DNA from: Clostridiales bacterium
GTDB taxonomy: Bacteria; Bacillota; Clostridia; Lachnospirales; CAG-274
Reading direction: 5' to 3'
DNA: 64,000 bases
Assembly (NCBI GenBank): GCA_018371275.1
Contig: JAHALF010000008.1
Coordinates: 1-64,000 of the forward strand
How positions within the stretch are numbered: position 1 is the first letter of the stretch; every line of letters begins with the position of its first letter. The notes beneath the pieces were generated by a model, which saw only the letters and a list, made by a program, of their open reading frames with translations, was not told the origin of the DNA and made no database searches. Both the position numbers and the translations under genes were made by a program. Shown here piece by piece: positions 26,183 to 35,548 of this stretch.

Positions 26183-27250
26183 ATGGAAAATTATTTAAAA
26201 AGTATAATAAGCTCAGATAAATATATTTACAATAAAGCAAAAAAATATATCGATTTTTTGGCAAAACCTTTAGGAAGTTTAGGAGAGCTTGAAGAAATAT
26301 CAGCCAGACTTTGTAGTATTTATAGGAGTTTAGATATTGATATTGATAAAAAGGCTATAATAGTTTTAGCAAGTGATAATGGAATAGTTGAGGAGGGCAT
26401 AGCCTGTACTCCTCAAGATATAACTGCTATTCAAACTGTAAATATTTTAGAAGGTAAAACAGGGGTTGCTGTTATAGCTAAACAGTTTAATGTTGATATT
26501 TTTGTTTGCGATGTTGGTATAAAATGTGATATAAATCATCCTAATATTATAAATAAAAAAATAAGAAAATGTACAAATAATTTTACTAAAAAAGAAGCTA
26601 TGACAAGAGAAGAAGCTATAAGAGCAATAAATGTTGGGATAGAGCTTGTTAATGATGCTAAAAGAAATGGATATAAAATATTAGGTACTGGAGAAATGGG
26701 TATAGGCAATACAACTACAAGCAGTGCAGTTTTAGCTTCTATATTAGATTTAAAAGAAGACGGAATACAGAATGTTGTTGGAATTGGTGCAGGACTTACA
26801 GAAGCTGCTTATAACAAAAAGGTTGAAGTAATAAAAAATGGTGTTAAAAAACATAGTCCTAATAAAAATGATGTTATAGATATTATACAAAAGCTAGGTG
26901 GTTTTGATATTTGTGCAATGATAGGTGTTTACATAGGGTGTGCTTATAACAGAATACCGGCTGTTGTAGATGGATTTATAGCTATAGTTGCGGCTTTATG
27001 TGCCATAAAGTTAAATAGTGATATTAAAGATTATATTTTTTTATCCCATAAATCTATGGAAAAAGGTTATATATTAGCTCAAAAAGAAATAGGATTACCA
27101 GCTTATTTAGATTTAAAAATGAGATTGGGAGAAGGTAGTGGTTGTCCTTTAATGTTTTCTATAATAGATGCATCTTTAGCTATGTTTAAAAATATGGCAA
27201 CATTTGATGAGGCTAAAATAGATACAGAATATTTAAAAAATTTAAAATAG
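26183..27250 (+). CDS. cobT: Nicotinate-nucleotide-dimethylbenzimidazole phosphoribosyltransferase
   Basis: A 355-residue enzyme that makes alpha-ribazole phosphate from a lower-ligand base and nicotinate mononucleotide for the nucleotide loop of cobalamin. Recognisable blocks are AKPLGSLGELE near the N-terminus, ASDNGIVEEGIACTPQDIT, GTGEMGIGNTTTSSAVLA, and the C-terminal RLGEGSGCPLMF with the catalytic Glu of the GEG motif. Length is standard. It is the first gene behind the cobalamin riboswitch. Ribosome site AGGTG lies just after the attenuator T-run. Confidence 0.96.
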   Translation: MENYLKSIISSDKYIYNKAKKYIDFLAKPLGSLGELEEISARLCSIYRSLDIDIDKKAIIVLASDNGIVEEGIACTPQDITAIQTVNILEGKTGVAVIAKQFNVDIFVCDVGIKCDINHPNIINKKIRKCTNNFTKKEAMTREEAIRAINVGIELVNDAKRNGYKILGTGEMGIGNTTTSSAVLASILDLKEDGIQNVVGIGAGLTEAAYNKKVEVIKNGVKKHSPNKNDVIDIIQKLGGFDICAMIGVYIGCAYNRIPAVVDGFIAIVAALCAIKLNSDIKDYIFLSHKSMEKGYILAQKEIGLPAYLDLKMRLGEGSGCPLMFSIIDASLAMFKNMATFDEAKIDTEYLKNLK

Positions 27251-27258
27251 GAGTTATT

Positions 27259-27816
27259 ATGATAGTGTATGTTTCTGGTGGGTGTAAAAATGGTAAATCT
27301 AGTATAGCAGAAAAAATAGCATATTCTTTAAAAGAGGATAATAAGCCATTTTATTATATAGCTACTATGTGTCCATCTGATGAAGAAGATAAAAAAAGAA
27401 TAATAAAGCATAGAAAAGATAGAGAACACTTATTTTTTGAAACAATAGAGATACAAAGAAATATAAAAAATTTAGAAAAAGTTTGTAATTTAGATGGAAC
27501 ATTTTTAATAGATAGTGTAACAGCACTTTTAGCTAATGAAATGTTTTTTGAAAACAAAATATTTTATAATGCTTATAAAAATATTACATATGACTTATTA
27601 TATATAATTTCAAAAGTAAAAAATTTAGTTATTGTATCAGATTATATTTTTTCAGATAGTATAAAATATGATGATATAACTAATAAATATAGAAAAGGTT
27701 TAGCTTTTATAGATAGAAGTTGTGCTAAAAAGTTAGATGTTTTAATAGAAGTATGTTATAATAATATTATAGTACATAAAGGTAAAGAAAGGTTTGAAAA
27801 AATAAAATTATGTTAA
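27259..27816 (+). CDS. cobU: Adenosylcobinamide kinase / adenosylcobinamide-phosphate guanylyltransferase
   Basis: A 185-residue bifunctional enzyme that phosphorylates adenosylcobinamide and activates it as the GDP form. P-loop GGCKNGKSSIAEK is at the N-terminus. The guanylylated His is expected in the IIKHRKDRE block. LIDSVTALLANEMFF and VSDYIFSD match the family. The gene overlaps cobS by 7 nt. Confidence 0.95.
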   Translation: MIVYVSGGCKNGKSSIAEKIAYSLKEDNKPFYYIATMCPSDEEDKKRIIKHRKDREHLFFETIEIQRNIKNLEKVCNLDGTFLIDSVTALLANEMFFENKIFYNAYKNITYDLLYIISKVKNLVIVSDYIFSDSIKYDDITNKYRKGLAFIDRSCAKKLDVLIEVCYNNIIVHKGKERFEKIKLC

Positions 27817-28547
27817 AAGGAATTTTAATGTCTTTTTCTATGTATACTACAATACCTATGCCAAATATACAGTGGGAAGAAAAAAGGTTTCCATATGTTA
27901 TAACTTCATTACCTTTGGTAGGGTTTATAATAGGTTTAATATGGTTTTTTGGCACAAATATTTTAAATAAATTATTAATACCTGTAACTATTAAAACAGT
28001 TTTAGTATGTTTAATACCTTTATTTTTAAGTGGCTTTATACATATAGATGGTTATATGGACACCTGTGATGCAATATTTTCAAGAGCCAGTTTAGAAAAA
28101 AAATATAAAATATTAAAAGATTCTTGTGTAGGAGCTTTTGCAGTAATAGGTCTTTTAATAATATCATTTTTGTATTATGTATCTATTTATGAAGTTTTAA
28201 AACAGGGAAAAAATATAATAGCATTAATATTTATACCTATATTTTCAAGAGGAATTACAAGTTTATTTATTATAAAAATTAATGCTATATCTAAAGAAGG
28301 ATTTATAGCAAGTTTTAAAAAAGGTTTAAATAATAGTCATTTTTTATTAGTATTAATTTTATTATTAATATTTTTTATATTAGGTTATTTTTTAGATGTA
28401 TATAAAATAATAATTATAAATATATTAGCTTGTATTATTTTTGCTATATTTTGTATTAGAGATTTAAAGGGAATATCTGGAGATTTATGTGGGTTTATAA
28501 TAACATTAGGTTCTTTAATTTCTATAATTTTTTTAGCAATACTTTAG
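27810..28547 (+). CDS. cobS: Adenosylcobinamide-GDP ribazoletransferase (cobalamin synthase)
   Basis: A 245-residue integral membrane enzyme joining adenosylcobinamide-GDP with alpha-ribazole. It shows the family start FSMYTTIPMP, the acidic metal-binding motif HIDGYMDTCDAIFS, and five to six hydrophobic helices. It overlaps cobU at its start, so the pair is translationally coupled. Confidence 0.95.
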   Translation: MLKGILMSFSMYTTIPMPNIQWEEKRFPYVITSLPLVGFIIGLIWFFGTNILNKLLIPVTIKTVLVCLIPLFLSGFIHIDGYMDTCDAIFSRASLEKKYKILKDSCVGAFAVIGLLIISFLYYVSIYEVLKQGKNIIALIFIPIFSRGITSLFIIKINAISKEGFIASFKKGLNNSHFLLVLILLLIFFILGYFLDVYKIIIINILACIIFAIFCIRDLKGISGDLCGFIITLGSLISIIFLAIL

Positions 28548-28564
28548 AAAATATGGAGGATATT

Positions 28565-28945
28565 ATGATACTTATTATAGGCGGAGCTTATCAAGGGAAG
28601 TTAGCCTTTGCTAAAGAAAAATTTAATGTAAATGATAAAAATATATTTTTTTGTAATGATGAAAGTATAAATATAGATTTTGACAAAAAAATTATTGCTA
28701 ATATAGATAAATTTATTTTAGCAATGTTAAAAAACAATATAGAACCTATAATATATATAAAAGATAATATAGATAAATTTAAAAATAAGATAATAACTTG
28801 TGAAGATATATCTTGTGGTATAGTGCCAATAGATTATGAAATGCGTATGCTTAGAGAAAGTATAGGACATTGTTTATCTATATTATCAAAAAATAGTGAT
28901 AAGGTGGTTAGGCTGTTTTGTGGGATACCAATGGAGCTAAAATAA
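28565..28945 (+). CDS. Short CobU-like P-loop protein
   Basis: I set the start at ATG 28565, 5 nt after GGAGG; upstream in-frame codons overlap cobS and have no ribosome site. The 126-residue protein has a P-loop GGAYQGKLAFAKEKF like CobU but lacks the CobU guanylylation His block. Similar small proteins accompany Clostridial cobalamin clusters, where they are annotated as adenosylcobinamide kinase-like. Function beyond nucleotide binding cannot be claimed. The 3' end overlaps cobC by 28 nt. Confidence 0.75.
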   Translation: MILIIGGAYQGKLAFAKEKFNVNDKNIFFCNDESINIDFDKKIIANIDKFILAMLKNNIEPIIYIKDNIDKFKNKIITCEDISCGIVPIDYEMRMLRESIGHCLSILSKNSDKVVRLFCGIPMELK

Positions 28946-29520
28946 ATATTAGTTTAATAAGGCACGGCAAAACTTATGCAAATGAGCAAAAGTTGTATTA
29001 TGGCTTTTCAGATATAGAGTTAAGTGAAAGTGGTATAGAAGAGCTTAATATGTTAAAAAGAAACTTAAAATATAAAAGTGGAAAACTTTTTATAACAAGT
29101 GGGCTTAAAAGAACTATACAAACATTAAAGATATTGTTTGGTAATGTAGATTATACAGTAGATAAACATTTTAAAGAAATGAATTTTGGTGAATTTGAGC
29201 TTAAAAGCTATGAACAATTAAAAAATAATGAAAAATACCAAAAGTGGATTGAAAATATAGAAGAAAATGTAGTGCCTAAAGGCGAAAGTAAAAAACAATT
29301 TAAAAATAGAGTTATATATGGATTTAACAGTCTATTTTTAAGTTGTGTAAAAAATGATATTAAAGATATAGTTATAATTTGTCATAGTGGAGTAATATCA
29401 ATTATAATGATGTATTTGTTTAAAGAAGAAAATAAAAACTTTTATGATTGGTTACCTGGCTATGGAAGGGGATACACTATATTCTTTAAAAATAAAAATA
29501 TATATTATAAAAAAATTTAG
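28918..29520 (+). CDS. cobC: Alpha-ribazole phosphatase-like histidine phosphatase
   Basis: A 200-residue member of the histidine phosphatase superfamily: catalytic RHG motif in ISLIRHGKTYANE, EMNFGEFE and the second catalytic His in IICHSGVIS. In this operon it should dephosphorylate alpha-ribazole phosphate or adenosylcobalamin phosphate. The start is TTG 28918 behind AAGGTGG; no ATG lies before the RHG motif. Translation is probably coupled to the preceding gene through the 28-nt overlap. Confidence 0.9.
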   Translation: MWDTNGAKINISLIRHGKTYANEQKLYYGFSDIELSESGIEELNMLKRNLKYKSGKLFITSGLKRTIQTLKILFGNVDYTVDKHFKEMNFGEFELKSYEQLKNNEKYQKWIENIEENVVPKGESKKQFKNRVIYGFNSLFLSCVKNDIKDIVIICHSGVISIIMMYLFKEENKNFYDWLPGYGRGYTIFFKNKNIYYKKI

Positions 29521-29532
29521 GAGGAACAAAAG

Positions 29533-30507
29533 ATGAAAAATTTAAAAAATTTTATTCTAATTTTTTCTGTAATGTTAGCTGTTTTATTATCAGGGTGTAG
29601 TAGTAGTGATACAAAGCAGAATAATTCAGAAAATACAAGTATGGAAAGTACTACAAATAGTCAACAAAATGACAATAAAGTTGTAGATAGAGAAGGAAAT
29701 GAGGTTGTTTTACCAGAAAAGACAGATAAAATAATATCTTTAGCACCTAGTATAACAGAAACTTTGGTAAACTTAGGTCTTGCAGATAATCTTATAGCGG
29801 TTGATAAATATTCTTTAGATGTTGAAGGAGTTAACAAAGATTTACCAATATTTGATATTATGAATCCAGATGCAGAAAATATAGTTTCACTTCAACCAGA
29901 TATTATTTTTGGAACTGGTATGAGTAAGTCTAAAGGTACAGACCCATTTGCACCAATGGTAGAAATGGGAGCTTTTGTAACAGTTGTTCCTACTTCTACA
30001 AGTATAGAGGGTATAAAAGAAGATATATTATATATAGGTAAAGTTACAAAAAAGGAAGATGAAGCTAAAAAAATAGTAAATGATTATGAAGAAAAAATAA
30101 ATTCTATATTAAAAGAAGTTGAAAATTTAAAAACAGATGAACCTATAACTGTATATTTTGAAACATCTCCAATGCCAGATGCTTATACATTTGGTAAAAA
30201 TACATTTTTAAATGATATGATTAGTTTATTAGGTGGAAAAAATATATTTGATGAACAGGAAGGCTGGTTACCAGTATCTGAAGAACAAGTAGTTTCTAAA
30301 AATCCAAGTGTTATACTTACTAATGCAGACTTTTTAGAAAATCCAATTGAAGATATAAAAAATAGAGCTGGTTGGGAAAATATAGATGCCGTTAAAAATA
30401 ATAAAATTTATTTAATAGAAAAAAATACAAGCTCAAGAGCAAATGAAAATTCTATAACAGCTTTTGAAAATATTGCTAAAGCATTATATCCAGAGTTACA
30501 AAAATAG
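29533..30507 (+). CDS. btuF: Cobalamin/siderophore ABC transporter substrate-binding lipoprotein
   Basis: A 324-residue lipoprotein: signal peptide with lipobox LLSGC (Cys about 22), an Asn/Ser-rich linker, then a type III periplasmic-binding fold (IISLAPSITETLVNLGL, QPDIIFGTGM, LIEKNTSSRANEN). The operon points to a corrinoid ligand (BtuF). No permease or ATPase gene is adjacent, so the partners must be encoded elsewhere. Ribosome site TAGGAGGA. Confidence 0.85.
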   Translation: MKNLKNFILIFSVMLAVLLSGCSSSDTKQNNSENTSMESTTNSQQNDNKVVDREGNEVVLPEKTDKIISLAPSITETLVNLGLADNLIAVDKYSLDVEGVNKDLPIFDIMNPDAENIVSLQPDIIFGTGMSKSKGTDPFAPMVEMGAFVTVVPTSTSIEGIKEDILYIGKVTKKEDEAKKIVNDYEEKINSILKEVENLKTDEPITVYFETSPMPDAYTFGKNTFLNDMISLLGGKNIFDEQEGWLPVSEEQVVSKNPSVILTNADFLENPIEDIKNRAGWENIDAVKNNKIYLIEKNTSSRANENSITAFENIAKALYPELQK

Positions 30508-30515
30508 GTGGAAAA

Positions 30516-31388
30516 ATGGCTAAAATAATAATGATACAAGGCACATCATCAGGTGTTGGTAAATCTATATTTTCTATTGCATTATGTAGAATTTTTACAC
30601 AAGAAGGTTATAAGGTAGCACCATTTAAAGTACAAAACATGTCATCTAATATGCACATATTAAATGATGGTAAAAAAATGGCTCGTTCTCAAGCAATTTG
30701 TGCTTATGCTTGTAATACAAAACCAGATTATAAAATGAATCCAATATTATTAGTACCTAATAACAATAATACAGAAGTTTATTTGAATGGTGAATATAAA
30801 GGGCATATGGATAGGTTTAGTTATGAAGATGTAAAAGAGGACTTTTTTAACCAAGCTATAATATCTTTTAATAGCCTTTGTGAGCAAAATGATATTATTG
30901 TTATAGAAGGAGCTGGAAGTCCAGTAGAACTTAATCTTATTAAAAATGATATTGTAAATATGGGATTTGCAAAAAAGGTAAGTGCTCCAGTATTGTTAAT
31001 ATCAGATATATCAAGAGGTGGAGTTTTTGCATCTTTATATGGTACAATAAATCTTATGCCTGAAGAAGAACAAAGCCTTATAAAAGGTATTATTATAAAT
31101 AAATTTAGAGGAAATATTAAATACTTTAATGATGGTAAAAATATTATAGAAAATATTTGTAAAATAGATGTTTTAGGTATATTGCCATATTTTGATATAA
31201 ATATTGAAGACGAAGATAGTCTTATAGATAATGGTGTTATGAAAACAAAAGAAATGTTATTAAATAATTTAAAAGGTGAAAAAACAGAAGATTTGTATAT
31301 AGATTATTTAAAAAGTCAATTTGATACATTAGCAAATAATTTTAAAGATAATCTTGATATGCAAAAAATATATAATATTTTAAATTAA
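30516..31388 (+). CDS. cobQ: Cobyric acid synthase CobQ lacking the amidotransferase domain
   Basis: A 290-residue protein corresponding to the ATP-dependent synthetase half of CobQ/CbiP: P-loop GTSSGVGKSIFSIALCRIF, FKVQNMSSNMHI, MNPILLVPN, IEGAGSPVELNL, SDISRGGVFASLYGT. The usual C-terminal type 1 glutamine amidotransferase domain (about 200 residues with a catalytic Cys) is absent. Yet the last residues (DTLANNFKDNLDMQKIYNIL) resemble the normal extreme C-terminus of CobQ, which suggests an internal loss of that domain. Its nitrogen donor would then be ammonia or another protein. It is the last gene of the operon. Confidence 0.85.
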   Translation: MAKIIMIQGTSSGVGKSIFSIALCRIFTQEGYKVAPFKVQNMSSNMHILNDGKKMARSQAICAYACNTKPDYKMNPILLVPNNNNTEVYLNGEYKGHMDRFSYEDVKEDFFNQAIISFNSLCEQNDIIVIEGAGSPVELNLIKNDIVNMGFAKKVSAPVLLISDISRGGVFASLYGTINLMPEEEQSLIKGIIINKFRGNIKYFNDGKNIIENICKIDVLGILPYFDINIEDEDSLIDNGVMKTKEMLLNNLKGEKTEDLYIDYLKSQFDTLANNFKDNLDMQKIYNILN

Positions 31389-31395
31389 TTTATAA

Positions 31396-31460
31396 GTCTC
31401 TTTAAAACTTATTTATAGTAGTTAGACTACTTGTAATTAAGATTTTAAAGGGACTTTTTT
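31396..31460 (+). terminator. Branched terminator of the cobalamin operon
   Basis: GTCTCTTTAAAA (31396-31407) pairs with TTTTAAAGGGAC (31443-31454), enclosing an AGTAG/CTACT hairpin. Six T follow. Confidence 0.88.
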
Positions 31461-31718
31461 GTGGTGAAACTTTTTACAATAAATAAGGTGTATAAAAATG
31501 ATATATCAAATGTAAATTATTTTTTTTATTATAAAATAAATTTTAGATAAAAAATTTATAATAAATATAGATAACTATTGAAAAATATGGTATATTAAAA
31601 AATAACAGTTAAATAGGTAAAATAATAAAATATTTTGTCTTTAAAAAATATACACAAAAATTTAAATTAGATGTATAATTAATATAAGTAGAATATAGAT
31701 TTTATGAGGTAAATATAT
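31461..31718. other. Upstream region of the mur operon
   Basis: This A/T-rich stretch must carry the promoter of the murE operon. A TATAAT box occurs at about 31674, but I see no convincing -35 box. No ORF with a ribosome site was found. Confidence 0.4.
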
Positions 31719-33179
31719 ATGATATTAAAAGAGTTAATAAAAAATTTAAAATACATAAAACTAATTGGCAATAAGAATGTAGAAATATCACATCTTACAA
31801 TAGATTCTAGAAAAGTTAAAAAAGGGTCTATGTATGGTGCTATAAAGGGATTTAATGTAGATGGGCATAAATTTATAAAAAATTGTATAAAAAATGGGGC
31901 TTCTTTAATAGTTTGTGAAGATTTAGAAGATTTTTGTATAGATGATAATGTAGCTATTTTACAAGTAGAAAATACAAGAAAAGCTTTAGCTATAATAGCT
32001 AAAAATTTTTATAATAATCCTACTAAAAATATAAATCTTATAGGTGTTACAGGTACTAACGGTAAGACTAGTACGACATATTTTTTAGAACAAATTTTAT
32101 TGGAATATAAAAAAACAGTAGGTATTATAGGTACAATAGAAATTAGAGAAAATGGTAAAAAGATGGAATTTGATTTTTCAACAAGTACAACACCAGATAC
32201 AATAGAGCTTAATGAGCTTTTTAGTACTATGGTTAGTGATAATATAGACAATATTGTTATGGAAGTATCATCTCATGCATTAGAGTTACACAAAGTAGAA
32301 GGATGTAATTTCAATATAGGTATTTTTACAAATCTTACACAAGACCATTTGGATATGCACAAAAGTATGGAAAATTATCTTAATGCAAAAAGTAAATTAT
32401 TTGGCATGTGTAAAGTAGGTATAATAAATATAGATGATAAATATGCAAAAGATATAATAAAAAATGCTAGTTGTAAAGTTTTTACTTATAGTATAGAAAA
32501 AGAAAGTGATTTACAAGCAATTAATATACAATACTTTATGGATAGGGTAACATTTGATGTTAAAATCAATGATAAAGTAGAAAGCTTTATTTTAAACATA
32601 CCAGGTAGATTTAGTGTTTATAATGCACTTAGTGTTATAGGTGCTTGTTTAATGCAAAATATACCAATAGATATTATAAAAGAAGGTATTAAAAATATAG
32701 AGGGTGTTCCTGGTAGAATACAAACTATACCTAATAATAAAGGATTTAATGTAATAGTAGATTATGCTCATACACCAGATGGACTTGATAATATAATAAA
32801 AGCTGTTAGAGAATTTACAAAAGGTAGAGTTATAACAATATTTGGTTGTGGTGGAGATAGGGATAGGAAAAAGCGTCCTATTATGGCGGAAATATCTGCA
32901 AATTTATCAGATTATACCATAATTACATCAGATAACCCTAGATCTGAAGTACCTGAATCTATAATTGATGAAATAGAAACAGGTATAAAACCTATAACAA
33001 ACAATTATGAAAAAATAACAGGACGTAGAGAGGCTATCTATAGAGGTGTTTCTATAGCAAAAGCTAATGACAGTATTATAATAGCTGGTAAAGGACACGA
33101 AGATTATGAAATTTTTGCAGATAAAACTATACATTTTGATGATACAGAGGTAGCAAAAGAGGCTTTGGAGGACTTATAA
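31719..33179 (+). CDS. murE: UDP-MurNAc-tripeptide synthetase MurE
   Basis: A 486-residue Mur ligase adding the third amino acid to UDP-MurNAc-Ala-Glu in the cytoplasm. ATP site GVTGTNGKTSTTYFLEQ, the carbamylated-Lys region NLTQDHLDMHKSMENY and VDYAHTPDGLDN are present. The specificity motif DNPRSE indicates meso-diaminopimelate rather than lysine. It starts a tight operon with murF (1-nt gap), mraY, murD, ftsW and ispD. Confidence 0.96.
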   Translation: MILKELIKNLKYIKLIGNKNVEISHLTIDSRKVKKGSMYGAIKGFNVDGHKFIKNCIKNGASLIVCEDLEDFCIDDNVAILQVENTRKALAIIAKNFYNNPTKNINLIGVTGTNGKTSTTYFLEQILLEYKKTVGIIGTIEIRENGKKMEFDFSTSTTPDTIELNELFSTMVSDNIDNIVMEVSSHALELHKVEGCNFNIGIFTNLTQDHLDMHKSMENYLNAKSKLFGMCKVGIINIDDKYAKDIIKNASCKVFTYSIEKESDLQAINIQYFMDRVTFDVKINDKVESFILNIPGRFSVYNALSVIGACLMQNIPIDIIKEGIKNIEGVPGRIQTIPNNKGFNVIVDYAHTPDGLDNIIKAVREFTKGRVITIFGCGGDRDRKKRPIMAEISANLSDYTIITSDNPRSEVPESIIDEIETGIKPITNNYEKITGRREAIYRGVSIAKANDSIIIAGKGHEDYEIFADKTIHFDDTEVAKEALEDL

Positions 33180-33180
33180 A

Positions 33181-34563
33181 ATGAAACCTATTTTTATAGA
33201 AGATATTATAAAAGCTGTAAATGGTTGTATAAATAAAAATATTAATACAGACAATATTTTTATAAAAAATATATCTACAGATACAAGAAATGTTAAAAAG
33301 GGAGATTTATTTATACCTATAATAGGAGAAAACTTTGATGGACATAATTTTATAGACGAAGCATTTGAAAAAGGTGCTGTTGCTTGTTTTAGTCAAAAAG
33401 AATTAAAAACAAATAATATAGTAATAAATGTTGAAGACACTAAAGAGGCTTTAAAAGATTTGGCTATGTATTATAGAAGTTTATTTGATGTACCAGTTGT
33501 AGCATTAACTGGAAGTGCTGGAAAGACAACAACTAAAGATATGATAGCCTCTTGTTTAGCTATAAAGTATAACACAGTAAAAACAGAGGGGAATTTTAAT
33601 AATGAAATAGGATTGCCTTTAACTATTTTTAACATAGAGGAAGATACAGAAGTAGTTGTTTTAGAAATGGGTATGAATCATTTTGGAGAAATATGTGCTC
33701 TTAGTAAGATAGCAAAACCAGATATAGCTTTAATAACAAATATAGGGGTAGCTCATATAGAAAATTTAGGGAGTAGAGAAGGGATACTTAGAGCTAAATA
33801 TGAAATATTTGAATATTTAAAGCCAAATGGAATAAAAATATTAAATGGTGATGATGATATGTTATGTACATTAGAAGAAGACAATGAGAGATGTTATTTT
33901 TATAGTGTAAATAATAAAACAGATGCTTATGCTACTAATATAAAACAAAAAGGTATAGATGGGATAAGCGCAACCATTAACTATTTTAATAAGAGCTTTG
34001 ATGTAGATTTAAAAATCCCTGGAAAACATATGATATCAAACTCTTTAGCAGTTGCATTAGTTTGCAACAGTTTAGGGCTTACAGAAAATGAAATAAAAAA
34101 AGGGTTAGAAACTTTTAAGTCTAGCAAAATGAGAATGGATATTATAAAAACAGATAATTATACAGTAATAAATGATGTATATAATGCAAATCCTAATTCT
34201 ATGAAAGCAACATTAGATGTTTTAGCTAATGTTTCAGGCAGAAAAGTTGCAATACTTGGGGATATGTTTGAGCTTGGGTCATATTCTAACAATATGCATT
34301 ATGATGTAGGAAAATATGCAATAGAAAAAGAAATAGATGAACTTATATTTATAGGAGATAACAGTTATTATATGTTAGAAGGAGCAAAAAGTAATAAAAA
34401 TAGTAAGTCTAATATAAATTATTTTAAAAACCAAGATGATTTTATTAAAAATATAGATAAAGTATTAAAACAAGGGGATACTATACTTATTAAGGCTTCT
34501 AGAGGTATGAAATTAGAAAACACAGTAGATAAAATTATAAGGAGAGAAAAAAATGCAGTTTGA
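33181..34563 (+). CDS. murF: UDP-MurNAc-tripeptide-D-Ala-D-Ala ligase MurF
   Basis: A 460-residue Mur ligase adding D-Ala-D-Ala to the tripeptide precursor. ATP site ALTGSAGKTTTKDMIAS, VLEMGMNHFGEI, ITNIGVAHIENLGSREGI, and YNANPNSMKATLDVL are all present. It starts one nucleotide after murE, with its ribosome site inside the murE end, and overlaps mraY by 11 nt. Confidence 0.96.
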   Translation: MKPIFIEDIIKAVNGCINKNINTDNIFIKNISTDTRNVKKGDLFIPIIGENFDGHNFIDEAFEKGAVACFSQKELKTNNIVINVEDTKEALKDLAMYYRSLFDVPVVALTGSAGKTTTKDMIASCLAIKYNTVKTEGNFNNEIGLPLTIFNIEEDTEVVVLEMGMNHFGEICALSKIAKPDIALITNIGVAHIENLGSREGILRAKYEIFEYLKPNGIKILNGDDDMLCTLEEDNERCYFYSVNNKTDAYATNIKQKGIDGISATINYFNKSFDVDLKIPGKHMISNSLAVALVCNSLGLTENEIKKGLETFKSSKMRMDIIKTDNYTVINDVYNANPNSMKATLDVLANVSGRKVAILGDMFELGSYSNNMHYDVGKYAIEKEIDELIFIGDNSYYMLEGAKSNKNSKSNINYFKNQDDFIKNIDKVLKQGDTILIKASRGMKLENTVDKIIRREKNAV

Positions 34564-35530
34564 TTTATACTCGGCTATTTATGCAATATTGATATCTTTT
34601 TTTATTAATATACTTTTGTGCCCAATTATTATACCATTTTTAACTAGGCTAAAGTTTGGGCAAAATGTTAGAGACGATGGGCCACAGAGTCACCTTGTAA
34701 AATCTGGGACACCTACTATGGGTGGTATAATGATTTTAATAAGTTTAGTTATATCATCATTATTTTTCTTAAAAGATAATAAAGATGGCATTGCCGTATT
34801 ATTTGTTACGATAGGATATGGTATTATAGGTTTTATAGATGACTATATAAAAGTTGTTAAAAAACGTTCTTTAGGTCTTAGAGCATATCAAAAAATAATA
34901 GGGCAACTTATTATTACAGGAGTATTTTTATATTATTTATATAACTATTCTAATGTTGGAACAGGTATTTACATACCTTTTACAGATGGTAAAACATTAG
35001 AACTTGGAATTTTGTTTATCCCATTTTTCTTTATTGTTATGGTTGGGACTGTTAATAGTGTAAATCTAACAGATGGTCTTGATGGTCTTGCATCTGGAGT
35101 TACTGTTTTAGTTGTTATATTTTTCTTATTTAACGCTTTGGCAATTGATAGGGGGCTTTTGCCTATAACAGGAGCTGCTGTTGGGGCATTGCTTGGCTTT
35201 TTACTTTTTAACACGCACCCGGCAAAAGTCTTTATGGGAGATACTGGTTCACTTGCTCTTGGGGGACTAGTAGCTAGTATAGCTATAATAATGAAAATGC
35301 CTTTATTTATTATTATTGTTGGTATAATATATGTCTTAGAAGCTATATCTGTTATGTTACAAGTTGGATATTTTAAACTTACAAAAGGAAAAAGACTTTT
35401 TAAAATGGCACCAATACATCATCATTTTGAACAGTGTGGTTGGAAAGAAGTTAAAGTAGTAGCAATATTTTATATAATAACTGCTATGGCTTGTCTTATA
35501 GGATTTTTAGCAACAAAAAATTTCTTTTAA
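34553..35530 (+). CDS. mraY: Phospho-MurNAc-pentapeptide transferase MraY
   Basis: A 325-residue integral membrane enzyme that transfers phospho-MurNAc-pentapeptide to undecaprenyl phosphate, giving lipid I. Family motifs: GTPTMGGIMIL, IGFIDDYIKV with the paired Asp, NLTDGLDGLASG, FNTHPAKVFMGDTGSLALGG and MAPIHHHFE. About ten hydrophobic helices fit the known topology. It overlaps murF. Confidence 0.97.
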   Translation: MQFDLYSAIYAILISFFINILLCPIIIPFLTRLKFGQNVRDDGPQSHLVKSGTPTMGGIMILISLVISSLFFLKDNKDGIAVLFVTIGYGIIGFIDDYIKVVKKRSLGLRAYQKIIGQLIITGVFLYYLYNYSNVGTGIYIPFTDGKTLELGILFIPFFFIVMVGTVNSVNLTDGLDGLASGVTVLVVIFFLFNALAIDRGLLPITGAAVGALLGFLLFNTHPAKVFMGDTGSLALGGLVASIAIIMKMPLFIIIVGIIYVLEAISVMLQVGYFKLTKGKRLFKMAPIHHHFEQCGWKEVKVVAIFYIITAMACLIGFLATKNFF

Positions 35531-35548
35531 AAGGGGAGGTTTTTATGT

